This document shows positions 17,542 through 24,500 of a stretch of DNA of 64,000 nucleotides, one piece after another. The stretch's first letter is position 1. The number at the start of each line of letters is the position of its first letter. Source of the DNA: G963675935 sp963719005 (GTDB taxonomy: Bacteria > Planctomycetota > Planctomycetia > Pirellulales > Thermoguttaceae). The translations under genes and the position numbers were made by a program. The stretch covers positions 186,001 to 250,000 of the forward strand of contig CAVRAR010000001.1 in assembly GCA_963719005.1 (NCBI GenBank), in the 5' to 3' direction. The notes beneath the pieces were generated by a model that worked only from the letters and a program-made list of their open reading frames with translations, had not been told where the DNA came from and made no database searches.

Positions 17542-18303
17542 TTAGACAAGCGGCAAGACTATGCATTCTCTGGTACCGGCACGGTTCAGAAAGTCTCAAA
17601 ACGCAGCCCGACTCCCCACGAGGCCACACGAGCAAGCAAGGTAAGAACTGTCTTCACAGCATACCTAAGTGACATAATCTGGTTTACGAAGCCACTCTCG
17701 ATTTCTTCCTCTTCCAAGGACGGACGAGCGAATCGTGCAAAGTTGGGAATAATAGACGTGAATCGGCTCGGTTGGTCACAGTCCATGCCCCGCCTGAGTG
17801 AGTCGATGTACGTGGCAATAATGGATTGCGTTGAGGCCGCGAAGTTGGTTCCCACGGACTTGCTGCCCAACCAAATGGATTACTTCGTTGATGACGCATG
17901 GGGCAAAACGAAGATACGCAGGGCGGTTCATGGTTTCTCCGAAGCGGTTCTAAGCAGACACAGAACTACCTGCATTGTGTGCGGTATACGTGTGGAGGCG
18001 CTTGTAGATGCGGCTCACCTCAGTCCATACGCATCCGACAAGAAGAACAGAGCAAATCCGGCAAACGGAGTCTGTCTCTGTACGTTGTGCCATCGGGCGC
18101 TAGACCGCCGCCTGGTCGGTATTTGTCCAGACGGGACTCTTCTTGTGGCGAAATCCATAAAAGACCCTGTCGCTCAAGAGCATTTCACTAGGGTCTCCGC
18201 TAAACAGCGCAAGGAATGGCTACGCGGAGTTGGAGCGGAGTTCCTGGAACTCACCATGAGATGGTTCAACGAGGGCGCAACCAATGATCGGGGTGGAACG
18301 TAG

Positions 18304-18902
18304 AAGGGGATTTGGTGTTGCTGAAGGAATGCACTGCGCCGGCAAAACAATCGGGGGAAAAAAGGGCGAAAAAGGGGGACATGCGAGCTTATCCAGAATG
18401 TGGTTGGTTTCCGGTGGCCTTTCTTGGGCGGTGCGGTGCTTGGAGGGTTGATTTCAGTCCCAGTTGTTCCGCCGTGTGGCAGACCCAATTTGTGCCTCCG
18501 TAGAGCCGGCCTTCGTTGTTCCACTAGAACTCTTGATGCGGCGGCCATTCGCACGCAGCGCAAAAGGACGCCCGTTCACGGGCGTTTCCGCCGCAGGCGG
18601 TAGTCGGCCCGTGCTTTAGCACGGGTTCGGCTTCACGCGATTTTGTTCTCTCGATCCGCCCCTGTCACGCCCGTTCACGGGCGTCCTGCTTGGCGGCGCG
18701 GCAACAGGAGGCCCGTGAACGGGCCTGACGATCCAGATATTTCATCGCATCTCGAACCCGACGTGAACGTCGGGCCGAATACCGCCTGCGGCGGAGAGGA
18801 TCGTAAACGACCCTCACCATCTCTTCCCGTCCACGTTCCTGTAGTCTAGGCCATTGCCCCCGTTCCAGAGAGTCGTATAGAATAATCGGAAAGGGGAAAG
18901 AG
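18304..18902. repeat. Intergenic region with 'gcccgttcacgggc' hairpins
   Basis: Small palindromes recur at about 18567-18580 (acgcccgttcacgggcgt), 18607-18625 (gcccgtgctttagcacgggt), 18667-18684 and 18708-18725 (aggcccgtgaacgggcct), with 'gccgcaggcgg' units between. No gene was seen. It may terminate transcription from the HNH/IS region. Confidence 0.6.
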
Positions 18903-19139
18903 ATGACTGAAATCGCCGCGAAGCTCAGGGGAGAACTCCTCCAACTTCCCTTCCAGGATCGAGCCGAGTTGGCCTATTGCCTCATCCGCTCGCTCGACGA
19001 CAAAGATGATCCGGGGATCCAGGCAGCGTGGGAGGCTGAATTGGAACGGAGATGGCAGGAAATGGAGAGCGGGGAGGTTGTCGGAGAACCTGCCGAAACC
19101 GTGTTCGCCGGACTGAAGGAGAACGAAAGCGCAACGTAA
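18903..19139 (+). CDS. Addiction-module (TIGR02574/PF09720-like) antitoxin, no partner
   Basis: This 78-residue protein has the family pattern: a helical N-terminus with LPFQDRAELAYCLIRSLDD, then the acidic middle PGIQAAWEAELERRWQEMES, ending EPAETVFAGLKE. Family members usually pair with a RelE/ParE-type toxin gene directly downstream. Here the next gene (19171) is on the other strand and is an RsbW-like kinase, so the antitoxin appears orphaned. A GGGGAAAGAG ribosome binding site precedes ATG 18903. Confidence 0.8.
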   Translation: MTEIAAKLRGELLQLPFQDRAELAYCLIRSLDDKDDPGIQAAWEAELERRWQEMESGEVVGEPAETVFAGLKENESAT

Positions 19140-19170
19140 AGGGGGGGATTCTGAAATCATCTCTTGCCCG

Positions 19171-19599
19171 TCACCCGTCCCGCACCTTCTCCAGCACCAC
19201 GCGGCTGCCGTGATCGCAGAATTCGACGCGGGACATGAACGCCCGCATTAGTAACACGCCGCGGCCGCCGGGACAGCCGCGACGAGCGGGCGTGCGGGGA
19301 TCCGGCAGACTGTCGGGATCGAAACCGGGGCCCTCGTCGGTGATCTCGACGTGAATCCGCTCCGGCGAAACCCGGCACGCGAACCGCACCCGCTTCGTCT
19401 CGTCGTGCGCGTTGCCGTGGAAGATCGCGTTGACCAACGCCTCGTCGAGCGCCAGATGAACGCCGAAAATGTCGCGGTGGCCCCAGTGCAGGCTTTCGAG
19501 TTGCCGCAGTACGTCGTCCAAGAGTTGCCTACCGACCACCGCGTCGCTAGGAATCACCTGGTCGCACTGCCAGGTCCAATTCTGGTGAGACGTAGGCAT
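19171..19599 (-). CDS. RsbW/SpoIIAB-like anti-sigma serine kinase (ATP-binding)
   Basis: The product has 142 residues from ATG 19599; the open frame extends upstream but overlaps the STAS gene. The GHKL ATP-binding fold is seen as HLALDEALVNAIFHGNAHD (N-box), then ITDEGPGFDPDSLPD (G1 box), then GGRGVLLMRAFMSRVEFCDH (G2 box). Such kinases phosphorylate a Ser on a STAS antagonist and hold a sigma factor or another output protein. The stop of the STAS gene is 4 bp upstream, so the two are co-expressed. The output partner is not in the window, unless it is the ECF factor at 4.1 kb, for which there is no evidence. Confidence 0.9.
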   Translation of the reverse strand: MPTSHQNWTWQCDQVIPSDAVVGRQLLDDVLRQLESLHWGHRDIFGVHLALDEALVNAIFHGNAHDETKRVRFACRVSPERIHVEITDEGPGFDPDSLPDPRTPARRGCPGGRGVLLMRAFMSRVEFCDHGSRVVLEKVRDG

Positions 19600-19603
19600 G
19601 GAA

Positions 19604-19957
19604 TCAGAAGGCCGCCAAAGCGTCGGCCTCGTCTTTTCTGATGTCGAACAAGCGGTTGAGCTTGGTGATCGCGAAGACCTCGTAGATTTCCGCACGGATA
19701 TTCGACAACTTCAAGACGCCGCCGTGGGCCTTCATCTTCTTGTCCAACGTAATCAGCTTGCCCAGGGCCGCGCTCGAGAGAAAATCGACCGACGAAAAGT
19801 CCAACAGCACCCTGTGACGGCCGTCCGTCTCGACCAGGCGGAACATCTCCTGCCCCAGTTCTTGGATGTTGACGTCCTCGATGATCTTGTGGTCGCGGAA
19901 TCGAACCACGGTCACGTCGCCGACCTCGTTGACATCCAAACGCCGGTATGCGGTCAT
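19604..19957 (-). CDS. STAS-domain anti-sigma factor antagonist
   Basis: The product has 117 residues from ATG 19957, behind GGGAG. The STAS fold is recognised by VTVVRFRDHKIIEDVNIQEL and HRVLLDFSSVDFLSSAALGK. S62 in FLSSAALG aligns with the Ser phosphorylated in SpoIIAA and RsbV. It sits directly upstream of the RsbW-like kinase and should be its substrate. The frame stays open upstream of the ATG through a palindromic element (20085-20154), but the ribosome binding site and domain boundary support the short form. Confidence 0.9.
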   Translation of the reverse strand: MTAYRRLDVNEVGDVTVVRFRDHKIIEDVNIQELGQEMFRLVETDGRHRVLLDFSSVDFLSSAALGKLITLDKKMKAHGGVLKLSNIRAEIYEVFAITKLNRLFDIRKDEADALAAF

Positions 19958-20084
19958 CAAAAAGACTCCCGGAACAGAATCGCAAGTGGTCTCCAGCGCC
20001 CGATCGCCGCCAGACACATCGTCAACGCCATCATATCCCCGCCCAGGTGGGTGGTCAAGTGCCGTGACGCTACATTTTACACGT

Positions 20085-20154
20085 GTGGGGCAGACATTCC
20101 TGTCTGCCAAGTATGTACCGTCTTTTTTCCGGCAGACAGGAATGTCTGCCCCAC
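20085..20154. repeat. Palindromic element 'ggcagacaggaatgtctgcc', upstream of the STAS gene
   Basis: Perfect 24-bp arms, 20085-20108 and 20131-20154, have a 22-base spacer. It is the same family as the element inside apgM and lies in the probable leader of the STAS-kinase operon. Confidence 0.9.
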
Positions 20155-20190
20155 TATGGGAGAAGAGCCGGTTAGCAGGAGCGGGCCGGG

Positions 20191-20487
20191 CTAGCTGCCG
20201 GGTTTCTTCATCCCCCAACTGTGCAAAACCAACACGCTGCCGATCGAGATCAACGACCAGCCGAGCCAGTCGGGCGGATGAACGGTTTTCTTGGCGATGG
20301 GCTTGTCTGATTGCGTCAGCGATTGGCTCACGTCATTGACCGCTGCCAGGGGATGCCCGGTTCGCTCGGCGAGGAATAGGGTGAATTCCGGTGTCAGGTC
20401 GACCGTATCGACCAGACGAAGCTGACCCCCTAGCATTAGGAGCAGCAGTCCCACGAAAAAGTACTGGTTTCGGGTAACGTCCATCAT
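20191..20487 (-). CDS. Small membrane protein, two predicted spans
   Basis: The product has 98 residues from ATG 20487; a GGAGG site lies nine bases upstream. Hydrophobic segments are QYFFVGLLLLMLGGQLRLV near residues 8-24 and WLGWSLISIGSVLVLHSWGM near 72-91. The loop between them (TPEFTLFLAERTGHPLAAVN) is polar. The family is not recognised. It is upstream of the STAS gene on the same strand but separated from it by the palindromic element. Confidence 0.65.
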   Translation of the reverse strand: MMDVTRNQYFFVGLLLLMLGGQLRLVDTVDLTPEFTLFLAERTGHPLAAVNDVSQSLTQSDKPIAKKTVHPPDWLGWSLISIGSVLVLHSWGMKKPGS

Positions 20488-20775
20488 GGAAAGTGCCTCC
20501 GTAGCGCCTCCTTGTTTGTATCGAGCCGCCATTGATGCGGGCTTCAGCCGACGACCCAGCGTGCCATAAATACCGGCCCGCCCCCGCCGTTTTGGCATGG
20601 TTCTGTGGGATCGAACGAATCCGCCGAGGGTAGGGACGCGACTGTCCAGGTAAGAACGTGACTCTCTCACCGATGCCCGCTGGGACTTGCCGATCTTGAT
20701 GCGGCCAAGCCGCCGCTCTGACAGTTCCGGCGTATATTAGAACGATTGGCTAAAATAGGCCGGGCTGGACACGCT

Positions 20776-21221
20776 ATGCAACGACGGGTGCTGATTGTTG
20801 ATGACTCCGCACTGATGCGCCGCCTGGTGGGAGATGCGCTGGCTGGCGACGGGTGGGAGATAGTGGGGGAGGCCGCCAACGGCACGAAAGCCATCGAGAA
20901 ATATCGGCAGCTTTGGCCCGATGCCGTCACCCTCGACATCAGCATGCCCGACTGCAACGGACTACAGGCTGTTCGGGCGATTCTCAAGATCGATCCCGAG
21001 GCCAAGATCGTGATCGTTAGCGCGCTAAACCAGAACAAGCTCACCGCCGAGTTGGTTCGCGCCGGGCGCGAGGATTTGTCATCAAGCCTTTCTTGCCCGA
21101 GCAGTTGCAGGACACGTTGAAAGCGAGCATGGACGAGCCGGCCGGGGACTGTCCCAATTTTCGTGTCAGCGAAAATGGGACTGTCCCCTTTGACGCTCCA
21201 GGCTCACCGGCCGCAGTATGA
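20776..21221 (+). CDS. Response regulator, receiver domain only, frameshifted near the C-terminus
   Basis: The product begins MQRRVLIVDDSALMRRLVGD with the acidic pocket D9-D10. Phospho-acceptor D54 lies in DAVTLDISMPDCNG and the Ser/Thr switch in KIVIVSALNQNK. A missing base near 21062-21066 shifts the frame; restored, it reads FVIKPFLPEQLQDTLKASMD with the conserved Lys. It resembles CheY-type regulators that carry only a receiver. After the domain the restored frame runs straight through a palindromic element (21144-21197) and stops at TGA 21219-21221, giving about 148 residues. Roughly the last 25 are element-derived. No histidine kinase is adjacent. Confidence 0.85.
21144..21197. repeat. 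Palindromic element, 'ggggactgtccc' family, copy 2
   Basis: These 54 bp are identical to 2774-2827. In the restored response-regulator frame it encodes GDCPNFRVSENGTVPFDA. It lies at the end of that gene, before the DUF481 gene. Confidence 0.85.
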
Positions 21222-21343
21222 CAGCAGGCTGCCAAGCGGTTCTCCTCCCCACCAACGGTGCTTCTATCAGGTCTTGCCTGAACCGGCGGTTTTTGCTACC
21301 GTCCGGCTAGGATTTTGGGAGAAACTGCGCGCCGAGGTAAGCC

Positions 21344-22369
21344 GTGTCGAGACGATGGCTTTGTATCGTCCTTTTGGGCAGTTTGGCAGGGGCTGTCTGG
21401 GCGTATGCCCAGACATCGGCGCCGAGCACTTCGCCATCCTCTACTTCGCCACCCGCCACTTCGACGCCGGAAAACGAGCTGGACAAGGGGTTGTGTTCGC
21501 CGGAGATTTGGCGGTTGCCGCCGGTGGACGAGGCAGCGCCGTTTGCTCAGCCACCGCCGGATGGCATTTCCGCGCCGTCGGCGTTGACGATACCCCCAGC
21601 CGAGTCGATTCCCGCGCCGAAGCCGGACGACAAGCCGCCGGCGGCCAACGCGCCTGCATCCCTGTCGGGCATTCTGTCGGACGGCGAGCGGATCGAGATT
21701 AAGCCCGACGCAGAGAAGCTCTGGGACGGCAGCTTCAACCTCGGATTGGACGGCTCCGAGGGCAACACCGAAGCGTTCAATTTCCGATTCGGCGTCAACG
21801 CGGTCCGCAAGAGCGAGTTCAGCGTTCTCACGGCGAACTTGGATTATAAGAAGCAGACCTCGGACGGCCAGACCACGGCCGACCGTCTGTACTTCGAGGG
21901 CCGCTGCGAACGGCTCATCACGCAGACGCGTTGGTCGTTGTTCGTTCACGAGACGATCGAATACGACCGCTCGCAGCCATTCAACGTTCGCGACACTTCG
22001 GACGCGGGCGTCGGTTATCGGCTGATCAAGACCGACCTGACCACGTTGATCGGGCGGTTGGGCGGCGGCTTTTCGCACGAATACGGCGGACCGGAAGACG
22101 GCGAGTACTTTCCCGAGGCCGTTTTTGGGCTGCAACTCGAATGCCAACTCAGCAAGCGGCAAAAGATCCTTGGAGCGGTGGAATATGCCCCCGACGTCGG
22201 CGACTTCCTCCGCTACCGAATCCGCACCCAAGCCGCTCTCGAAGTGTCCTTGGACCAGGAGAAGAACCTGGCTTTGCGTCTGGGCGTTTTGGAGCGCTAC
22301 AATAGCATTCCCGACGGGGCTCTGCCGAACGACCTCGATTACGCCATGATGCTGATGTGGAAGTTTTGA
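21344..22369 (+). CDS. DUF481 (YdiY-like) outer membrane beta-barrel protein
   Basis: The product has 341 residues with a GTG start and a signal peptide (RRWLCIVLLGSLAGAVWA). A long Pro/Ser/Thr-rich linker (about 24-105) is followed by the DUF481 barrel: FNLGLDGSEGNTEAFNFRFG, then LTANLDYKKQTSDGQTTADR, then GAGVGY-like strands (AGVGYRLIKTDLTTLIGRLG). It ends with an aromatic, MLMWKF, typical of proteins inserted by BamA. The E. coli relative YdiY is a predicted salt-induced outer membrane protein; no role is proven. GAGG precedes the GTG, but the start is not certain. Confidence 0.85.
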   Translation: MSRRWLCIVLLGSLAGAVWAYAQTSAPSTSPSSTSPPATSTPENELDKGLCSPEIWRLPPVDEAAPFAQPPPDGISAPSALTIPPAESIPAPKPDDKPPAANAPASLSGILSDGERIEIKPDAEKLWDGSFNLGLDGSEGNTEAFNFRFGVNAVRKSEFSVLTANLDYKKQTSDGQTTADRLYFEGRCERLITQTRWSLFVHETIEYDRSQPFNVRDTSDAGVGYRLIKTDLTTLIGRLGGGFSHEYGGPEDGEYFPEAVFGLQLECQLSKRQKILGAVEYAPDVGDFLRYRIRTQAALEVSLDQEKNLALRLGVLERYNSIPDGALPNDLDYAMMLMWKF

Positions 22370-22501
22370 CGCCTGTCCACTTGCATCTGACCCTATCGAG
22401 CAGCCGTTTGCGGTTGTGCAATGGTTGCCGGCCGACGCCGATGACCACTGAACCGTTGCATCCCGCGAGGAATCTCGCCTGGTAGACCAGGAACCGAACC
22501 T

Positions 22502-24460
22502 ATGAGCGACGATACTGCACGGCGAAGCGACGGCCCGCGCGGCGGGGTCTATTCGCGCAGCTTTCTGGCTCTGGTGGCCACCCAGTTCTTCGTGTCGTTG
22601 AACGACAACATGTTTCGCTGGCTGGTAATGTCGATCGGAAAGGAACTGCTTCACCGCCATTGGAGCGAGATGCCGGCGATCATTCAGAAGTCGATGCGGC
22701 CGGAAGATGCCGCTCTGTCGTTGGCGTTGGCGTGTTTCACGCTGCCATTCTTGGTGTTCGCCGCCCCGGCGGGTTTTCTGGCCGATCGCTTTAGCAAGCG
22801 CCGTGTGATGGTGGCGGCCAAAGCGGTTGAGCTTGCGGTGATCGGGCTGGGGGTGGTGGCGATCCTTATCGGCAGCGTGCCTCTGATGTTCATTACCCTG
22901 TTCATTCTCGGCGGCCAGGCGATGATGTTTATCACCTCGAAACTCGGCGCGATTCCCGAAATCGTTCGTTCCGAGAAGATTTCGGCGGCCAACGGTCTGA
23001 TCAACATGGCCTCGGTGTCGGCGATCATCCTCGGTGCAGCCGCCGGAAACTGGCTGGCCGATCTTACGGCCCCCGCCGGGCAGACGCACTGGTGGCTTTA
23101 TGCCGCGGCACTGTTGGGCGTGGCGTTCTGCGGATTGATCACCAGCCTCTTCATCAAACCGCTCCGTGCGGCGAATCCAGCGAGGAAAATTCCCTGGAAT
23201 CCCGCCGCCCAGACCGTCCGCGATCTGCGAATACTCTACTCGAACCGGGCGATATTCCTGGCCGGCCTAGGCAGTGCGTACTTTTGGGCGCTAGGCTCCC
23301 TTTCGCAACTCAATATCGACCAGTTTGCCAGAAAGTATCTCGCGATTGCAGATCAGGCGCCGGTCGGCGGGCTGCTGGCGGCGCTGACGCTGGGGATCGG
23401 CGGAGGCGCGCTGCTGGCGGGGGTGTGTTCCCGCGGCAAAGTCGAACTGGGGCTCGTGCCCTTCGGCGGACTTGGAATCGCCCTGACTTCCATGCTCTTA
23501 GTTGCCGTGCCGGCGGGCGTCAAGGGACACTTTCCGCTCGGCCAATATGGCACGACCGCCACGCTTCTAATGGCGATGGGCATCACGGCCGGCTTGTACG
23601 ACATTCCCCTGGAGGCCTTTCTCCAGGATCGCAGCCCGCCAAAATCGCGCGGCTCGATCATGGCGGCGTACAATTTTCTCACGTTCACGGGCATGTTGCT
23701 GGCCTCGGGCGTTTACCTGCTGCTGTCGGGCGTGTTGGGGCTTCGTCCGCCGGCGATATTCCTGGTCAGCGGGCTGGTCACCGTCTTGGCCACGATCTTC
23801 GTCGTTCATCGTCTGCCGTTCGAGACGACGCGGCTGTTCGTGCGAATGCTTGTCGGCTGCATGTATCGGGTGCGCGTGGAGGGGCTGGAAAACGTGCCTG
23901 CCGGCGGCGCACTGCTGGTGGCGAACCACGTCAGTTGGGCCGACGGCGTGCTGCTGGGGCTGGCTTGTCCGCGGCACCCGCGGATGATCGCCTACGCCGA
24001 ATACTTTCAGAACCGTTGGCTCGGCTGGTTTGCCCGCCTGGGTCGAATTATCCCCATCGGGTCGACCCGCAAGTCGATGGTCAATTCGATCCGCGCCTTG
24101 CGCGAGGCTTTGCAACAAGGCGAATTGGTGTGTATCTTTCCTGAAGGCGGGATCACGCGAACCGGCGAAATCGCGGAGTTTCGGCCCGGCTTTCTGTCGA
24201 TATTGAAGGATACCGGCGCCCCGGTGGTGCCGGTTCACCTGGGAGGGCTTTGGGGAAGCGTCTTCAGCTACGAAGGCGGCAAGTTCTTCTGGAAGTGGCC
24301 CCGTCGCTGGCGCTATCCCGTCACCATTCGTTTCGGAAAGCCGATTCCAGAGCCGGCCAGCGTCGAGGCGGTCCGACAGGCGGTCGAGGAATTGGGAAAA
24401 GTAGTAGGCACACGCCGTGTGCCGTCCGACGGACCGATAGGACCTAGCGAAAACAATTGA
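22502..24460 (+). CDS. LplT-like MFS transporter fused to a PlsC-type acyltransferase
   Basis: The product has 652 residues. The N-terminal part (about 15-420) is an MFS transporter with about 12 spans, starting FLALVATQFFVSLNDNMFRW. The C-terminal part (about 430-640) is a 1-acylglycerol-phosphate acyltransferase domain with NHVSWAD (HX4D motif) and FPEGGITRTG (substrate motif). Together with the next gene this is the transporter-acyltransferase half of E. coli Aas plus LplT. These take lysophospholipid into the cell and re-acylate it. The last 19 residues and the stop codon come from a 26-bp inverted-repeat element (24401-24486). Confidence 0.93.
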   Translation: MSDDTARRSDGPRGGVYSRSFLALVATQFFVSLNDNMFRWLVMSIGKELLHRHWSEMPAIIQKSMRPEDAALSLALACFTLPFLVFAAPAGFLADRFSKRRVMVAAKAVELAVIGLGVVAILIGSVPLMFITLFILGGQAMMFITSKLGAIPEIVRSEKISAANGLINMASVSAIILGAAAGNWLADLTAPAGQTHWWLYAAALLGVAFCGLITSLFIKPLRAANPARKIPWNPAAQTVRDLRILYSNRAIFLAGLGSAYFWALGSLSQLNIDQFARKYLAIADQAPVGGLLAALTLGIGGGALLAGVCSRGKVELGLVPFGGLGIALTSMLLVAVPAGVKGHFPLGQYGTTATLLMAMGITAGLYDIPLEAFLQDRSPPKSRGSIMAAYNFLTFTGMLLASGVYLLLSGVLGLRPPAIFLVSGLVTVLATIFVVHRLPFETTRLFVRMLVGCMYRVRVEGLENVPAGGALLVANHVSWADGVLLGLACPRHPRMIAYAEYFQNRWLGWFARLGRIIPIGSTRKSMVNSIRALREALQQGELVCIFPEGGITRTGEIAEFRPGFLSILKDTGAPVVPVHLGGLWGSVFSYEGGKFFWKWPRRWRYPVTIRFGKPIPEPASVEAVRQAVEELGKVVGTRRVPSDGPIGPSENN

Positions 24461-24486
24461 GACGGCACACGGCGTGTGCCTGCTAC
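24401..24486. repeat. Inverted-repeat element 'ggcacacgccgtgtgccgtc' at the acyltransferase stop
   Basis: The 26-bp arms, 24401-24426 and 24461-24486, differ at one base. The stop codon of the acyltransferase gene (24458-24460) lies in the loop, and the next gene starts 14 bp after the element. It therefore sits exactly at the junction of two genes that should be co-translated. Confidence 0.9.
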
Positions 24487-24500
24487 TGTCCGCCAGAATC

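Larger units (their letters stand above)
16512..18303 (+). pseudogene. HNH endonuclease gene split by an IS5-type insertion
   Basis: The first 41 codons (16512-16634) read MTYWIFKVAKQELYPDVPGE then GDTFLYL. After the IS, codons from 17545 continue in the same frame to TAG 18303. Removing the IS and one TTA copy gives an uninterrupted 293-codon reading frame. The N-terminal part resembles small PUA/EVE-like modules that recognise modified bases; this is inference. The C-terminal part has a clear HNH site: CIVCGIRVEALVDAAHLSPY, then NPANGVCLCTLCHRALDRRL. The intact gene could have been a modification-dependent restriction nuclease. The remaining 3' fragment has internal ATGs (for example 17743) and still holds the HNH part, so partial expression cannot be excluded. 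Confidence 0.88.

Noticed and set aside
21296..23089. 597-codon open frame on the minus strand
   Set aside because: It is antisense to the DUF481 and transporter genes, has no signal or motif, and its composition is typical of the shadow frame of GC-rich genes.
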